Assembly: GCA_964505195.1 (NCBI GenBank)
Contig: CAZDGV010000014.1
Span: 1-37,410, forward strand
Origin: CAZDGV01 sp964505195
GTDB taxonomy: Bacteria > Bacteroidota > Bacteroidia > Chitinophagales > Chitinophagaceae
Length of the DNA: 37,410 nucleotides
Direction of reading: 5' to 3'
Every line of letters begins with the position of its first letter. The stretch's first letter is position 1. Of this stretch, positions 1 to 8,767 are shown in pieces. The notes beneath the pieces are model-generated. The model had not been told where the DNA came from and did not search any database. It was given only the letters and a program-made list of their open reading frames with translations. A program made the translations under genes and the position numbers.

Positions 1-1100
1 CGAAAACCCAGTTGGGCGTACATATCTTTTCTGATTGCTTCTCTTGCAATTTCAAAGCGTTCATCTTTCTCTACCATCGTTCGGAAATAGAATATCGTCT
101 CATTATTGTCTAAATCCTCAGCAACGGGGGTAATATTTTTTCTCAGAATAATGTGGTAGCCATGATCTGTATAAACGGGAGGGGAGAAGTCGCCGTTTTG
201 TTTTAGCGCAAATGCTGCCGAAGTAAACTGCTGATCAAAGCTTGCGATATTGAAATTTGATAAGTTTCCGCCCGTTAAAGAAGTATTGCGATCGTCGCTG
301 AACTGTAGAGCAAGTTGCGTAAAGTCTGCTCCGTTTTTCAGAAGCTGATAAATGCTATCGGCTACTTGCTTTCTTTGTTCAATGATATCTCTGGTTGCTT
401 GCGGAGGGAAGGATATGAGTATATGTGCTCCCTGAAAAGTGCCCATTGCTCTGCGTCGGCTGATACAGCGTAGGATATGATAGCCCTGTGCGCCTTTAAT
501 CGGCATGCTATAATTGCCGGGCATTAAATTGTATGCAGCAGTTTCAATTTCGTAAGGAACTGAGAATGGCGTGATGTATCCCAGATAGCTTCCACGTTGT
601 TGTAAAGTTGCTTCGGAAGCATCGCTGCTCATGAGCGCTTCAAATGATTTTCCATTTTTCAGTTGCTGATAGGCTTCTTCTGCTTTTTGCTTTGCTTTCA
701 AGCTATCGGCACCAAATGGAAAAAAAAGATGCGACAATTCTATATCTTCTTTACTGCGCTGAAATGCTTCTTTTATCAATGTTTCAACTACTGCTTCACT
801 AAACAGGTATCTTTCAGCTAGCTGTTCGCGGAATAATGCGATCTCTTCTTTAATATGCTGCAGCGTATCAAGTCTTTGCTCCTTAGCAGCAGCTAGCTTT
901 AACTGATAGCGTATGAAAAGTGATAAATATGCTTCCATGCTTAAGGTATCCAGTGCAGTTGTCCTGTTCTTTTCGTAAGAAGCAAGAAAACTTTGCTTAG
1001 ATACATTTTGCTTTCCAATGGTGAACAGCGTTTGTGCCACTCCAGCCTGCAGCGTGAGCAGGTATAAACTGATCAGTATTATTTTTTTGCTATGAAACAT
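1..1100 (-). CDS. SurA-like peptidyl-prolyl cis-trans isomerase (C-terminus cut by window edge)
   Basis: I translated this from the sequence: an open frame of about 366 codons runs from the ATG at 1098-1100 to the left edge with no stop, so the C-terminus is missing. The N-terminus (MFHSKKIILISLYLLTLQAG, then VAQT) is a Sec signal peptide. A helical chaperone-like region follows, then two parvulin/rotamase-like units. The first is around residues 120-200, with LSHLFFPF near its start and GYHILRCISRR near its end. The second is around residues 215-320, with GAHILISFPP near its start and GYHIILRKNI near its end. SurA-type proteins assist folding of outer-membrane proteins in the periplasm. The start lies 2 bases after the stop of the upstream thioredoxin-fold gene, so the two are co-transcribed. 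The general family is clear; whether it is the SurA orthologue or a paralogue cannot be decided from a partial gene. Confidence 0.85.
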   Translation of the reverse strand, partial: MFHSKKIILISLYLLTLQAGVAQTLFTIGKQNVSKQSFLASYEKNRTTALDTLSMEAYLSLFIRYQLKLAAAKEQRLDTLQHIKEEIALFREQLAERYLFSEAVVETLIKEAFQRSKEDIELSHLFFPFGADSLKAKQKAEEAYQQLKNGKSFEALMSSDASEATLQQRGSYLGYITPFSVPYEIETAAYNLMPGNYSMPIKGAQGYHILRCISRRRAMGTFQGAHILISFPPQATRDIIEQRKQVADSIYQLLKNGADFTQLALQFSDDRNTSLTGGNLSNFNIASFDQQFTSAAFALKQNGDFSPPVYTDHGYHIILRKNITPVAEDLDNNETIFYFRTMVEKDERFEIAREAIRKDMYAQLGF

Positions 1101-1102
1101 GC

Positions 1103-2635
1103 TTAGAAAGCAGTAGCAAAGCTTTGCCATCGATAGGCATTTTTACGATGTAGGGCCACACCTGGAATCATTTCTGCTTGATTCAGTTTGGCCTGGAAAA
1201 TTTCATCGGCCTGCTCCAGCGTAATTTTTTTCGCAATAATTTTTTTGTCTTTGTCTATCAGATACAGCGTAGGCGTTTGGTACACGTCGTACAACTGTCG
1301 AATTCCCGGACGGTTGGCTTTGCTGTCGGCATCGCGCATTTGCGGTGTTTGGTAGCCATGATACCAGCCCTCGAGTCCTTTTTCGCGGATGAATTTCATC
1401 CAATTTTCTTTTACTGGTTTCACTTTACTGTAGTCTGTCCGTATGCTATCCATCAGCACACCCAACAGGCGCATGCCCTGTTGTTTCCATTTGTTGCGGT
1501 ACATACTGTCGAGTTTAGGAACTTCTTCTCTGCAATGGCCGCAGTCCGGATCCCAAAACACCAATAACATATAGGGTGCTTGTATATTGTAAAGCGAAAA
1601 CATAAAATCGGAGGTATCAAGCAGGTTCATATTGCCGGCGGGTTCACCTACGAGGTTTCCCATCAAATTATAAGCGCGGTTATAAACAATCTCTTTGTCT
1701 TTTTCTTCTAACCAGTCCACCTGATTGGTGAGATAATATTTTTCAAAGAGGTGGAGAAACACGGCATCGAGCCCCATGTACTTGGGATTCATATAATCAT
1801 TTGTAAAACGGGTAACATAATAGCGAAACATGGTTTTGTTGCCGCGTGAAGAGAGAATGAATCTGTCCACTTCTTTTTTTAGACTATCTACCTGCTTTAC
1901 CACTATCTGATCCATATAACGGTTTAGCCTCGCTTCAAACATGGGTGTTCGCAAGAGTCTTTCATCGCCTAGTGCAATATCTTTCCAAAAGCCTTGTTTG
2001 TATTGATAATACGCCAAGGCAGTATCGTTGCGCGTGGTTTTTCCTTCGGACAGTTTGTATTCTGGCTCTTTGAGCAGCTGAAACAGCAGTGCCAGGTAGC
2101 TGTCGGCATGCTGACCAATAAAATCATCGCGCCACTGCTGGGTGGTTTTACTTACCTCCGCCATATTTTGTTGCAGCTGCATGCTATCGGCCTTTGTTTT
2201 GGCGGCAGCCAGCTGTTGTTGCAAGGCAGCAAAGCGTTGATAATGCTCGTTGCTTACCTGCTGGTAATTCTTGAGAAAAAGATTTTCCTGTGAATTTTTA
2301 AAAACAACGGTGTTGGCATCAAAGCTTGAATCAACACTCATGCTAAACCGTTGTTCCTTGTCGATAATCACATCAAAATATCTGCTTCTGGTATTATTTA
2401 CGATGATATATAGTCCGCCCGGCAGCAAATCTTTTCCCTCAAAAATGGCTATTCCGTCGGGACCGATGCGCGCCGAATCTTGCAGTAGTTTCTTTTCTCC
2501 AAAATAGTAGCCAAGAAAAAGATAGCCCTTGGTGGCGGGTTTTACCTGAATACTAATCCGATGGCCCTGAGCAACTCCTATGGTTGTAATGGCCAGCAGC
2601 ATCATGGTAAGAGAGAGATTCTTGAGTCGCTTCAT
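1103..2635 (-). CDS. Secreted thioredoxin-fold protein (TlpA/DUF5106-like)
   Basis: This 510-residue protein starts with a signal peptide (MKRLKNLSLTMMLLAITTIG, cleavage after VAQ). Residues about 25-110 resemble the beta-rich N-terminal domain (DUF4369-like) of many Bacteroidota periplasmic thioredoxins. A long helical middle follows. The C-terminal third carries a thioredoxin fold with the redox motif CGHC in LVFWDPDCGHCREEVPKLDS and the cis-Pro region YQTPTLYLID. It is expected to be a periplasmic or surface thiol-disulfide oxidoreductase; the partner is unknown. It precedes a SurA-like isomerase by 2 bases, so an operon for envelope protein folding is likely. The ATG at 2633-2635 is the only start that preserves the signal peptide. 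The region upstream is shared with the divergent rlmD promoter. Confidence 0.85.
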   Translation of the reverse strand: MKRLKNLSLTMMLLAITTIGVAQGHRISIQVKPATKGYLFLGYYFGEKKLLQDSARIGPDGIAIFEGKDLLPGGLYIIVNNTRSRYFDVIIDKEQRFSMSVDSSFDANTVVFKNSQENLFLKNYQQVSNEHYQRFAALQQQLAAAKTKADSMQLQQNMAEVSKTTQQWRDDFIGQHADSYLALLFQLLKEPEYKLSEGKTTRNDTALAYYQYKQGFWKDIALGDERLLRTPMFEARLNRYMDQIVVKQVDSLKKEVDRFILSSRGNKTMFRYYVTRFTNDYMNPKYMGLDAVFLHLFEKYYLTNQVDWLEEKDKEIVYNRAYNLMGNLVGEPAGNMNLLDTSDFMFSLYNIQAPYMLLVFWDPDCGHCREEVPKLDSMYRNKWKQQGMRLLGVLMDSIRTDYSKVKPVKENWMKFIREKGLEGWYHGYQTPQMRDADSKANRPGIRQLYDVYQTPTLYLIDKDKKIIAKKITLEQADEIFQAKLNQAEMIPGVALHRKNAYRWQSFATAF

Positions 2636-2713
2636 AAAATAGAAGTATAAATGCGGTCAATTTAGCTTTGAAAGCATAAAAGTATTTAAAAACGATCGTG
2701 TTGCCGTTAACGA

Positions 2714-2742
2714 TTTGCAAACATGCGGAACAATTACCTTTG
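2714..2742 (+). promoter_or_regulatory. Bacteroidota-type promoter of rlmD
   Basis: TTTG at 2714-2717, a 17-base spacer, and an exact TAnnTTTG element (TACCTTTG) at 2735-2742. The -7 element ends 4 bases before the GTG at 2747, so the transcript should begin at or within a few bases of the start codon. Confidence 0.6.
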
Positions 2743-2746
2743 CGCC

Positions 2747-4150
2747 GTGAGAAGAAAAGAAAAAATCCTCCGTTCGGTAGAGGTAAGCGATTATGCTGCA
2801 GAGGGTCGTTCCCTGGCCAGGGTAGATGGTAAAGTCATTTTTATTGAAGGAGCCGTGCCCGGCGATACGGTAGATGTGCTGCTTACAAAGAGCAAGAAAG
2901 ACTGGGCAGAAGGGAAGGCCATACATATTCATACTTATTCCGATAAAAGGGTAGATGCGTTTTGCGATCATTTTGGGCTATGCGGGGGCTGTAAATGGCA
3001 GATGTTGCCCTATGAACAGCAGCTTCAATATAAGCAGCAGGAAACCGAAGCGCATTTGCGCCGGATTGGCAAAATTGAATTGCCCCCCATCCGTACCATT
3101 GCAGGTGCTGCTGAAACGCGGGGTTACCGCAACAAGCTGGAGTTTACTTTCAGTAGCCGTCGGTACCTTACACGTGAAGAAATGCAGACCCTTCCCATGG
3201 GTGCAGATGTAGGCGGAGCAGTTGGTTTTCATGTACCCCGCATATTCGATAAAGTGATAGATATACATCACTGCCATTTGATGGAAGAGCCGCAGAATGG
3301 TATCCGAAATTTCATCAGAGAAATGGCCGCGCAGCATGATTATTCATTATACGACATACGCGCACATGAGGGCTGGCTGCGTACTATGATTATCCGAACC
3401 GCAAGCAACGGTGAGGTGATGGTGAATATTACATTGGGGCATGATCATCCGCAATGGCGAAAAGAATTGTTTGATGCTTTGTTAAAGACATTCCCTTCTA
3501 TTACAACGCTACTTTATACCATCAATACCAAATGGAACGACAGCATTTTTGATTTGGAGCCGGTCGTTTATTTCGGGCCGGGGTATATTTTCGAGCAGCT
3601 GGAAGGATATCGCTTTAAAATTGGTCCAAAATCTTTTTTCCAAACCAATACCCGTCAGGCAGAACAGCTTTACAGGATAACCCGTGACATGGCCCAGCTC
3701 ACAGGAAATGAAGTGTTGTACGATTTGTATTGCGGCACCGGCAGTATCGGTATTTTTTGCAGTGCGAATGCAGCAAAAGTGGTGGGAGTTGAAACGATTG
3801 CGGAGGCGGTTGAAGACGCCAAAGAAAATGCATTGCTCAACAAGGTGCAGCACGCATCGTTTTTTGCCGGCGATGTGATTGATGTTTGTACTACCGATTT
3901 TTTCAATGTCCATGGCAGGCCCGATGTGATCATTACGGATCCACCCCGTGCAGGCATGCATGAAAAGCTGGTGAAAAAACTACTGGAAATTCATGCATCC
4001 CGCATTGTTTATGTTAGCTGTAATCCTGCTACACAGGCACGCGATCTTCAGTTGCTGGATGAAAAGTACAGTGTAACGGATGTGCAGCCGGTTGACATGT
4101 TCCCCCATACACACCATATTGAATCGGTAGTAGCTTTAACAGCCCGTTGA
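2747..4150 (+). CDS. rlmD: 23S rRNA (uracil-C5)-methyltransferase, RlmD/RumA family
   Basis: It methylates C5 of a 23S rRNA uridine (U1939 in the E. coli enzyme) using SAM. An N-terminal TRAM domain (about residues 5-60) is followed by a likely 4Fe-4S cluster site: CDHFGLCGGC near residue 75 plus a later Cys in IHHCHL. The C-terminal Rossmann methyltransferase domain has LYDLYCGTGSIGIF (SAM loop), ITDPPRAGM, and the catalytic cysteine in YVSCNPAT. I chose the GTG at 2747 (467 residues, protein beginning RRKEKI after the initiator). Homologues start with a basic MRRK-like stretch, and the more upstream ATG at 2723 lies inside the promoter, before the -7 element. RlmD is preferred over RlmC or RlmCD by similarity to Bacteroidota orthologues as I remember them; the exact target base is inference. 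Confidence 0.9.
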   Translation: MRRKEKILRSVEVSDYAAEGRSLARVDGKVIFIEGAVPGDTVDVLLTKSKKDWAEGKAIHIHTYSDKRVDAFCDHFGLCGGCKWQMLPYEQQLQYKQQETEAHLRRIGKIELPPIRTIAGAAETRGYRNKLEFTFSSRRYLTREEMQTLPMGADVGGAVGFHVPRIFDKVIDIHHCHLMEEPQNGIRNFIREMAAQHDYSLYDIRAHEGWLRTMIIRTASNGEVMVNITLGHDHPQWRKELFDALLKTFPSITTLLYTINTKWNDSIFDLEPVVYFGPGYIFEQLEGYRFKIGPKSFFQTNTRQAEQLYRITRDMAQLTGNEVLYDLYCGTGSIGIFCSANAAKVVGVETIAEAVEDAKENALLNKVQHASFFAGDVIDVCTTDFFNVHGRPDVIITDPPRAGMHEKLVKKLLEIHASRIVYVSCNPATQARDLQLLDEKYSVTDVQPVDMFPHTHHIESVVALTAR

Positions 4151-4193
4151 GGGAAAGCAGCCGAAAATTCGGGCTTATTGAGCAAACATTTAC

Positions 4194-4201
4194 GAAATTT
4201 G
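4194..4201 (+). promoter_or_regulatory. Putative -7 element before the first rhomboid gene
   Basis: GAAATTTG matches TAnnTTTG in 7 of 8 positions counting the free bases, and ends 4 bases before the ATG at 4206. No well-spaced -33 TTTG is present; TTCG at 4168-4171 is 22 bases upstream. This would give a leaderless mRNA. Confidence 0.3.
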
Positions 4202-4205
4202 TGCC

Positions 4206-5069
4206 ATGCAACATTTCAGTCCGGGACGCTTTGAAGTGCTTCCTCCCGTTATAAAAAATCTGCTGATCATCAATGCATTGGTGTTTTTAGGACAAACTAC
4301 TGCCGATATGTGGGGTGAAGGCGCCTGGGTCTCTGATTTTTTCGCTTTGCATAATATTCAGTCGCCTTTGTTTAAGCCGCACCAGCTGGTAACGCATCTG
4401 TTTATGCATGGCGATTTCTTTCATCTTTTCTTTAACATGTTTGCACTTTGGATGTTTGGCAATATTCTCGAGAATTTATGGGGGCCAAAGCGCTTTCTGA
4501 TTTTTTATTTTTTAAGTGGCTTTGGCGCCGCTGCCATGCATATGGCGGTATTGTCTTATGAGTACAGTCAGCTTGCACGTGATATTTCCATGCTGCAGTA
4601 CCTGCCCACACCCGATCGTTTTGGTGCTTTTGTAGAAAAATATCCGCGCTTGCTGATGCTGCAGTTCAGTGAAGACACGGCCACCGGACTCAGTCCGAAA
4701 AATGTTGGGAGTTTGCTGGCCGACTGGGTAAATGATCCTAAAAACAGCAACTACATCGATCTCGCATTGAGTTATGCACGCGGCTATGAAAGCTTTAGTT
4801 TAAATCTGCCAACGGTAGGCGCTTCGGGGGCTGTTTTTGGCGCACTTGCTGCTTTTGGGTATCTATTTCCCAATACCTATATCTATATTTATTTTTTCTT
4901 CCCCTTAAAAGCCAAATGGTTTGTAATATTATATGCCGGTGCCGAGTTGTGGATGGGACTTAGGAATTCCGGAGGCAATGTGGCGCATTTCGCTCATTTG
5001 GGAGGTGCATTGATTGGGTTTCTGCTCGTATATTACTGGAACAAAAAAGATCGAAAAACGTTTTATTAA
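4206..5069 (+). CDS. Rhomboid family intramembrane serine protease (long-insert form)
   Basis: This 287-residue membrane protein has rhomboid signatures. An HxxxN-type helix is seen in HGDFFHLFFNMFALWMFG (about residues 68-85). The catalytic Ser207 lies in GASGAVFG, and the catalytic His264 in AHFAHLGG. Six hydrophobic segments can be counted. Between the third helix (ends about residue 117) and the Ser helix is an insertion of about 85 residues, mostly soluble and helical, which most bacterial rhomboids lack. The protein cleaves transmembrane substrates in the inner membrane; the substrate is unknown. A second rhomboid gene begins 9 bases downstream, so the two are co-transcribed. Confidence 0.9.
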   Translation: MQHFSPGRFEVLPPVIKNLLIINALVFLGQTTADMWGEGAWVSDFFALHNIQSPLFKPHQLVTHLFMHGDFFHLFFNMFALWMFGNILENLWGPKRFLIFYFLSGFGAAAMHMAVLSYEYSQLARDISMLQYLPTPDRFGAFVEKYPRLLMLQFSEDTATGLSPKNVGSLLADWVNDPKNSNYIDLALSYARGYESFSLNLPTVGASGAVFGALAAFGYLFPNTYIYIYFFFPLKAKWFVILYAGAELWMGLRNSGGNVAHFAHLGGALIGFLLVYYWNKKDRKTFY

Positions 5070-5078
5070 ATAAAACCT

Positions 5079-5993
5079 ATGTATCAGGAAGCTGAACGCA
5101 GAAAAAGCATTCGACTGGGAGAGGATGGAAATGCACTGATTGGGCTGATCGTGGTGAATGCAGTAGTTTTTGTACTGCTCAACTTCATCTTTATTGTATA
5201 TCTGCTCAGTAATTCAAGTGCAGATGCTTTTAATAGTCAGGTGTTGCAATGGTTAAGGCTTCCCGGCTCAATTGATACTTTTTTGGAGCGCCCCTGGACA
5301 TTGCTGACGCATTTTATTTCGCATTTCAGTGTATGGCAGGTGCTAAGCAATATGCTTTGGCTCTGGGCATTCGGGTTTATTTTACAGGATCTTACCGGCA
5401 ACCGGCATATTGTACCTCTTTATATTTATGGATCCTTGCTTGGCGGACTGCTTTTTGTTTTGTCGGTAAACCTCTTTCCTGTTTTCCGTTCCGGGGCATC
5501 CGCCTTGCAGTATTTGGGCGGATCGGCGGGAGTGATGGCGGTTGCCGTGGCAACTACACTTACTGCACCTAATTATCGTATTTTTCCTATGATCAATGGT
5601 GGTATACCCATTTGGGTGATTGCGCTTATTTATATTCTCATTGATTTTGGCGGTATGGCTTCTCAGTCGTTCCCTTTTCATCTTGCGCATCTTGGCGGTG
5701 TAATCATTGCTCCTTTGTATGTGCAAGCTTTGCGCAATGGGCGCGATGCCGGCGCATGGATGCACCGTTTATACGATTGGGCTTTTCATTTGTTTAATCC
5801 CAATAAGCTATCACCGCGCAATGAACATTATCGTCGCATGTATTATCGTACCGAAGGTAGGGCGCCATTTCATAAAACGCCCAATGTTACACAGCAGCGT
5901 GTAGATGAAATTTTAGATAAGATTAGTCAGAAGGGCTATCATTTTTTAACCGCAGAAGAAAAAGAAATTCTCAAGCGTGCCAGCGAAGATTAG
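5079..5993 (+). CDS. Rhomboid family intramembrane serine protease with C-terminal DUF6576-like tail
   Basis: This 304-residue protein is the second of two tandem rhomboids. Hydrophobic helices fill residues about 20-215. The catalytic Ser149 is in YLGGSAGVMA (GxSx rather than the GASG of its neighbour) and His204 is in FHLAHLGG. A cytosolic C-terminal tail of about 85 residues ends in a helical segment, RVDEILDKISQKGYHFLTAE, that resembles the small DUF6576 domain of Bacteroidota rhomboids. It lies 9 bases after the first rhomboid and 14 bases before the endonuclease/exonuclease/phosphatase gene, which suggests a three-gene operon. The two rhomboids are clearly diverged paralogues, so different substrates or a heteromeric arrangement are possible; neither is shown by the sequence. 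Confidence 0.9.
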   Translation: MYQEAERRKSIRLGEDGNALIGLIVVNAVVFVLLNFIFIVYLLSNSSADAFNSQVLQWLRLPGSIDTFLERPWTLLTHFISHFSVWQVLSNMLWLWAFGFILQDLTGNRHIVPLYIYGSLLGGLLFVLSVNLFPVFRSGASALQYLGGSAGVMAVAVATTLTAPNYRIFPMINGGIPIWVIALIYILIDFGGMASQSFPFHLAHLGGVIIAPLYVQALRNGRDAGAWMHRLYDWAFHLFNPNKLSPRNEHYRRMYYRTEGRAPFHKTPNVTQQRVDEILDKISQKGYHFLTAEEKEILKRASED

Positions 5994-6007
5994 GCACGGT
6001 TTGCGTT

Positions 6008-7168
6008 ATGGCATCTTCATTTCAAAAGCTAAGTCTCCGGTTTCTTTTTTTGTGTAACCTATTGTTAAGTGTTGCACTGCTGCTGCTGTTTTATCAGCCC
6101 TACAGTAACCAGCATTATTGGTGGTGGCTTAATTTATTGGCACTGGGAATGCCTTTGTTGCTCATCATGCAATTTGCATTTCTGGTTTTATGGTTGTTTG
6201 TTAAAAGAAAATATTTCGTCCTTCCTTTCCTCACATTGCTGCTGGCCTGGCCACTGATGCGCTCTTTTTTTGCAACGAATCTCTTCGATCAGCCCAGTTT
6301 ACAGCAGCAGGATGTACGACTTGCAACCTGGAATGTTGCCTTGTTGCATTTTTATCAGCAAAATGGGAAATACGATCCGCGCATTCTTTCAAAGGCGCGT
6401 GCATTGAATGCAGATATTTTGTTGTTACAGGAATTTGTGTATTCCGAAGATCAGGATTCGCCACGATCTCTGAATAAGCTGAAAAAGAAGCTAGGATTTC
6501 GATATGCGGTAACGGCTAGTGATCCTTCTTTTGGTGTATATAGCAATGCCTCATCCAAAACGAGTAAGTACCAACCTTTTTGTGTGGCGCTGTTTTCTAA
6601 TTTCCCGATTGTACGATGGGAAAAAGTAAAGGCAGAAGATCGCTATAACTACACTTTTTTGTGGGCCGACCTTAAAGTAAACACAGATACCATTCGTATT
6701 GTCAATGTGCATCTTCAGTCGATGTACTTTGTACAGCGCGATTATGAGTTTATTGAAAATATTCATCAAAAAAATCTGGATGAGATGAAAGTAAGCGGCG
6801 GATCTATATTGCGTAAAATGCGCAGTGCTTACTTGCAGCGTGCAGCTCAAACAAAAAACGTGGAAGCCCTGGTGGCTTCCAGCCCATATCCGGTTTTACT
6901 GGCGGGCGATTTTAATGATGTGCCCAACTCCTTCACTTATCAAGTGCTCACGCAACATTTAGAAGATGCTTTTGCAGCAAAAGGGGTGGGCGTGGGCCGA
7001 ACGTTTACACATTTAGCACCCACCTTGCGCATTGATCATGTTTTGCACAGCGCTTCGTTGGTTCCTATTCGCAGTTATGTGGCACAGCCGGCCCTCTCTG
7101 ATCACCTGCCGGTGGTTGCCGATTTCAAGTTGAAGGGCAATAAAGAAAACTTATCTTTACGCCGATAA
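6008..7168 (+). CDS. Membrane-anchored endonuclease/exonuclease/phosphatase family protein
   Basis: This 386-residue protein has three hydrophobic segments in the first 85 residues, followed by an endonuclease/exonuclease/phosphatase (DNase I-like) fold. Motifs visible are TWNVALLHFY, LLLQEFVYS (metal-binding Glu), LLAGDFNDVPNS (Asp/Asn), RIDHVL, and LSDHLPVVADF (catalytic His). Members with N-terminal membrane helices are common in Bacteroidota and have no fixed substrate; phosphodiesters of nucleic acids or of lipids are both possible. The catalytic domain is probably periplasmic or membrane-facing. It is the third gene of the rhomboid operon (14-base gap). TTTG stands 4 bases before the ATG, but TA is missing from the -7 pattern, so a separate promoter is doubtful. 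Confidence 0.85.
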   Translation: MASSFQKLSLRFLFLCNLLLSVALLLLFYQPYSNQHYWWWLNLLALGMPLLLIMQFAFLVLWLFVKRKYFVLPFLTLLLAWPLMRSFFATNLFDQPSLQQQDVRLATWNVALLHFYQQNGKYDPRILSKARALNADILLLQEFVYSEDQDSPRSLNKLKKKLGFRYAVTASDPSFGVYSNASSKTSKYQPFCVALFSNFPIVRWEKVKAEDRYNYTFLWADLKVNTDTIRIVNVHLQSMYFVQRDYEFIENIHQKNLDEMKVSGGSILRKMRSAYLQRAAQTKNVEALVASSPYPVLLAGDFNDVPNSFTYQVLTQHLEDAFAAKGVGVGRTFTHLAPTLRIDHVLHSASLVPIRSYVAQPALSDHLPVVADFKLKGNKENLSLRR

Positions 7169-7255
7169 AATCAATGTCTTCCGATGATTTAGCAGGGATA
7201 AATTGATATCCTGTTGTAAAGGAAACTTGATGACATCTTTTTCATTCAATATAAC

Positions 7256-8767
7256 ATGACGCAGCTTAAAGTATATAATGCACTTACAAGAACAAAAGAA
7301 GTATTTGAACCGCTACATAAGGGGCATGCAGGAATGTATGTGTGCGGACCAACGGTAAGCGGAGAAAGTCATTTAGGTCATGCACGTCCCTTTATCACGT
7401 TTGATATTGTTTTCAGATATCTGATGCACTTGGGTTACAAAGTGCGTTATGTTCGAAATATTACAGATGCTGGTCACTTTGAGGAAGAGGGAAGGGCGGC
7501 AGAAGATAAAATTTCCAAAAAGGCAGTGCTCGAAAAGCTCGAACCCATGGAACTGGTACACAAATACACGAACCTGTTTCAGTGGGCGATGCGCAAATTC
7601 AATAACCTCGATCCAAGTATTGAGCCTACCGCAACAGGACATATTGTAGAGCAAATTGATATGATAAAGCAGATCCTTGCTGAGGGATATGCTTATGAGG
7701 TAAATGGCTCGGTATATTTTGATGTAGAAAAATATCATCGCGATTTTGGTAAAAAGGGTATGCATTATGGTATTCTGAGTGGCAGGGTATTGGAAGAAAT
7801 GCTGGAAACCACGCGTGTTTTAGATAATCAGGATGAAAAGCGCAATAAGGCAGATTTTGCGCTTTGGAAAAATGCAGCACCTGAGCATATTATGCGCTGG
7901 AATAGTCCGTGGGGACAAGGTTTTCCCGGTTGGCATATTGAATGCTCTGCAATGAGTACCAAATATTTGGGAGCGGAGTTTGATATTCACGGCGGCGGAA
8001 TGGATTTGCAGTTTCCACATCATGAATGTGAAATTGCACAAAGTGCAGTATGCAATGGGAAAATACCTGCCCGTTATTGGCTGCATAATAATATGATTAC
8101 CATCAACGGTAAGAAGATGGGAAAGAGCTACAATAATGTGATTAAGTTGAGTGAAATGTTCAGCGGTTCTCATCCACTGCTCATGCAGGCCTATGATCCG
8201 ATGACGATTCGTTTCTTCATTCTTCAAACGCATTATCGCAGCACACTCGATTTTAGCAATGATGCGCTGCAGGCCGCTGAAAAAGGGCTCAAGCGTTTAT
8301 GGGAAGCATATCAATGGCTTTTAAAACTGCAAGTAGCAGGAATGAATCATGCTGCTGCCGATACAGCGCTGGATGAGAAAGTAAATCAGCTGATGGATGA
8401 ATGCAGTGCGTTCATGAACGATGATTTTAATACAGCAAAGGTGTTGGCTAATATGTTTGAGCTGGTACCTGTAATGAACGGTATAAAAGACAAGCATATT
8501 TCTATTGATGCTATTGGTGCCGAAAGTCTTCAAAAACTCCAACATGGAATGAAAGTCTATTTGGAAGACATCCTTGGCCTGTCAATGAACCATGCAATGG
8601 GCGATACAAAGCTGGATGGGGTTTTACAATTACTGATTGAAATGCGGAAGGAGGCAAAAGCACGGAAAGACTACGCCACTTCTGATCAAATTAGAAATAC
8701 ATTGCAACAGCTGGGTATTCTGCTGAAAGATGAAAAAGACGGATCTGTTAGTTATACCATCGACTGA
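7256..8767 (+). CDS. cysS: Cysteine--tRNA ligase
   Basis: It charges tRNA-Cys with cysteine in the cytosol. The class I signatures are complete: HLGHAR (HIGH motif, about residues 39-44), KMGKSYNN (KMSKS motif), and the zinc-binding set made by Cys30 (in YVCGPTV), the Cys in GWHIECSAMS, and the His/Glu of PHHECEIAQS. At 503 residues it is slightly longer than the E. coli enzyme (461). The C-terminal helical anticodon-binding region includes RKEAKARKDYATSDQIR. The start is an ATG with a weak upstream context. No obvious promoter was found in the 87-base gap before it. Its last 16 bases overlap the convergent glycosyltransferase gene. Confidence 0.97.
   Translation: MTQLKVYNALTRTKEVFEPLHKGHAGMYVCGPTVSGESHLGHARPFITFDIVFRYLMHLGYKVRYVRNITDAGHFEEEGRAAEDKISKKAVLEKLEPMELVHKYTNLFQWAMRKFNNLDPSIEPTATGHIVEQIDMIKQILAEGYAYEVNGSVYFDVEKYHRDFGKKGMHYGILSGRVLEEMLETTRVLDNQDEKRNKADFALWKNAAPEHIMRWNSPWGQGFPGWHIECSAMSTKYLGAEFDIHGGGMDLQFPHHECEIAQSAVCNGKIPARYWLHNNMITINGKKMGKSYNNVIKLSEMFSGSHPLLMQAYDPMTIRFFILQTHYRSTLDFSNDALQAAEKGLKRLWEAYQWLLKLQVAGMNHAAADTALDEKVNQLMDECSAFMNDDFNTAKVLANMFELVPVMNGIKDKHISIDAIGAESLQKLQHGMKVYLEDILGLSMNHAMGDTKLDGVLQLLIEMRKEAKARKDYATSDQIRNTLQQLGILLKDEKDGSVSYTID

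Noticed and set aside
3509..3961. Minus-strand open frame of 150 codons
   Set aside because: Fully inside rlmD, opposite strand, no domain.
4141..4175. Possible terminator after rlmD (AGCCCG/CGGGCT and CCGA/TCGG pairings)
   Set aside because: The stems are short or the loop large, and no T-run follows.
7199..7219. Imperfect hairpin CAGGGAT/ATATCCTG before cysS
   Set aside because: A single weak, bulged stem without a T-run; not enough for a terminator or T-box.
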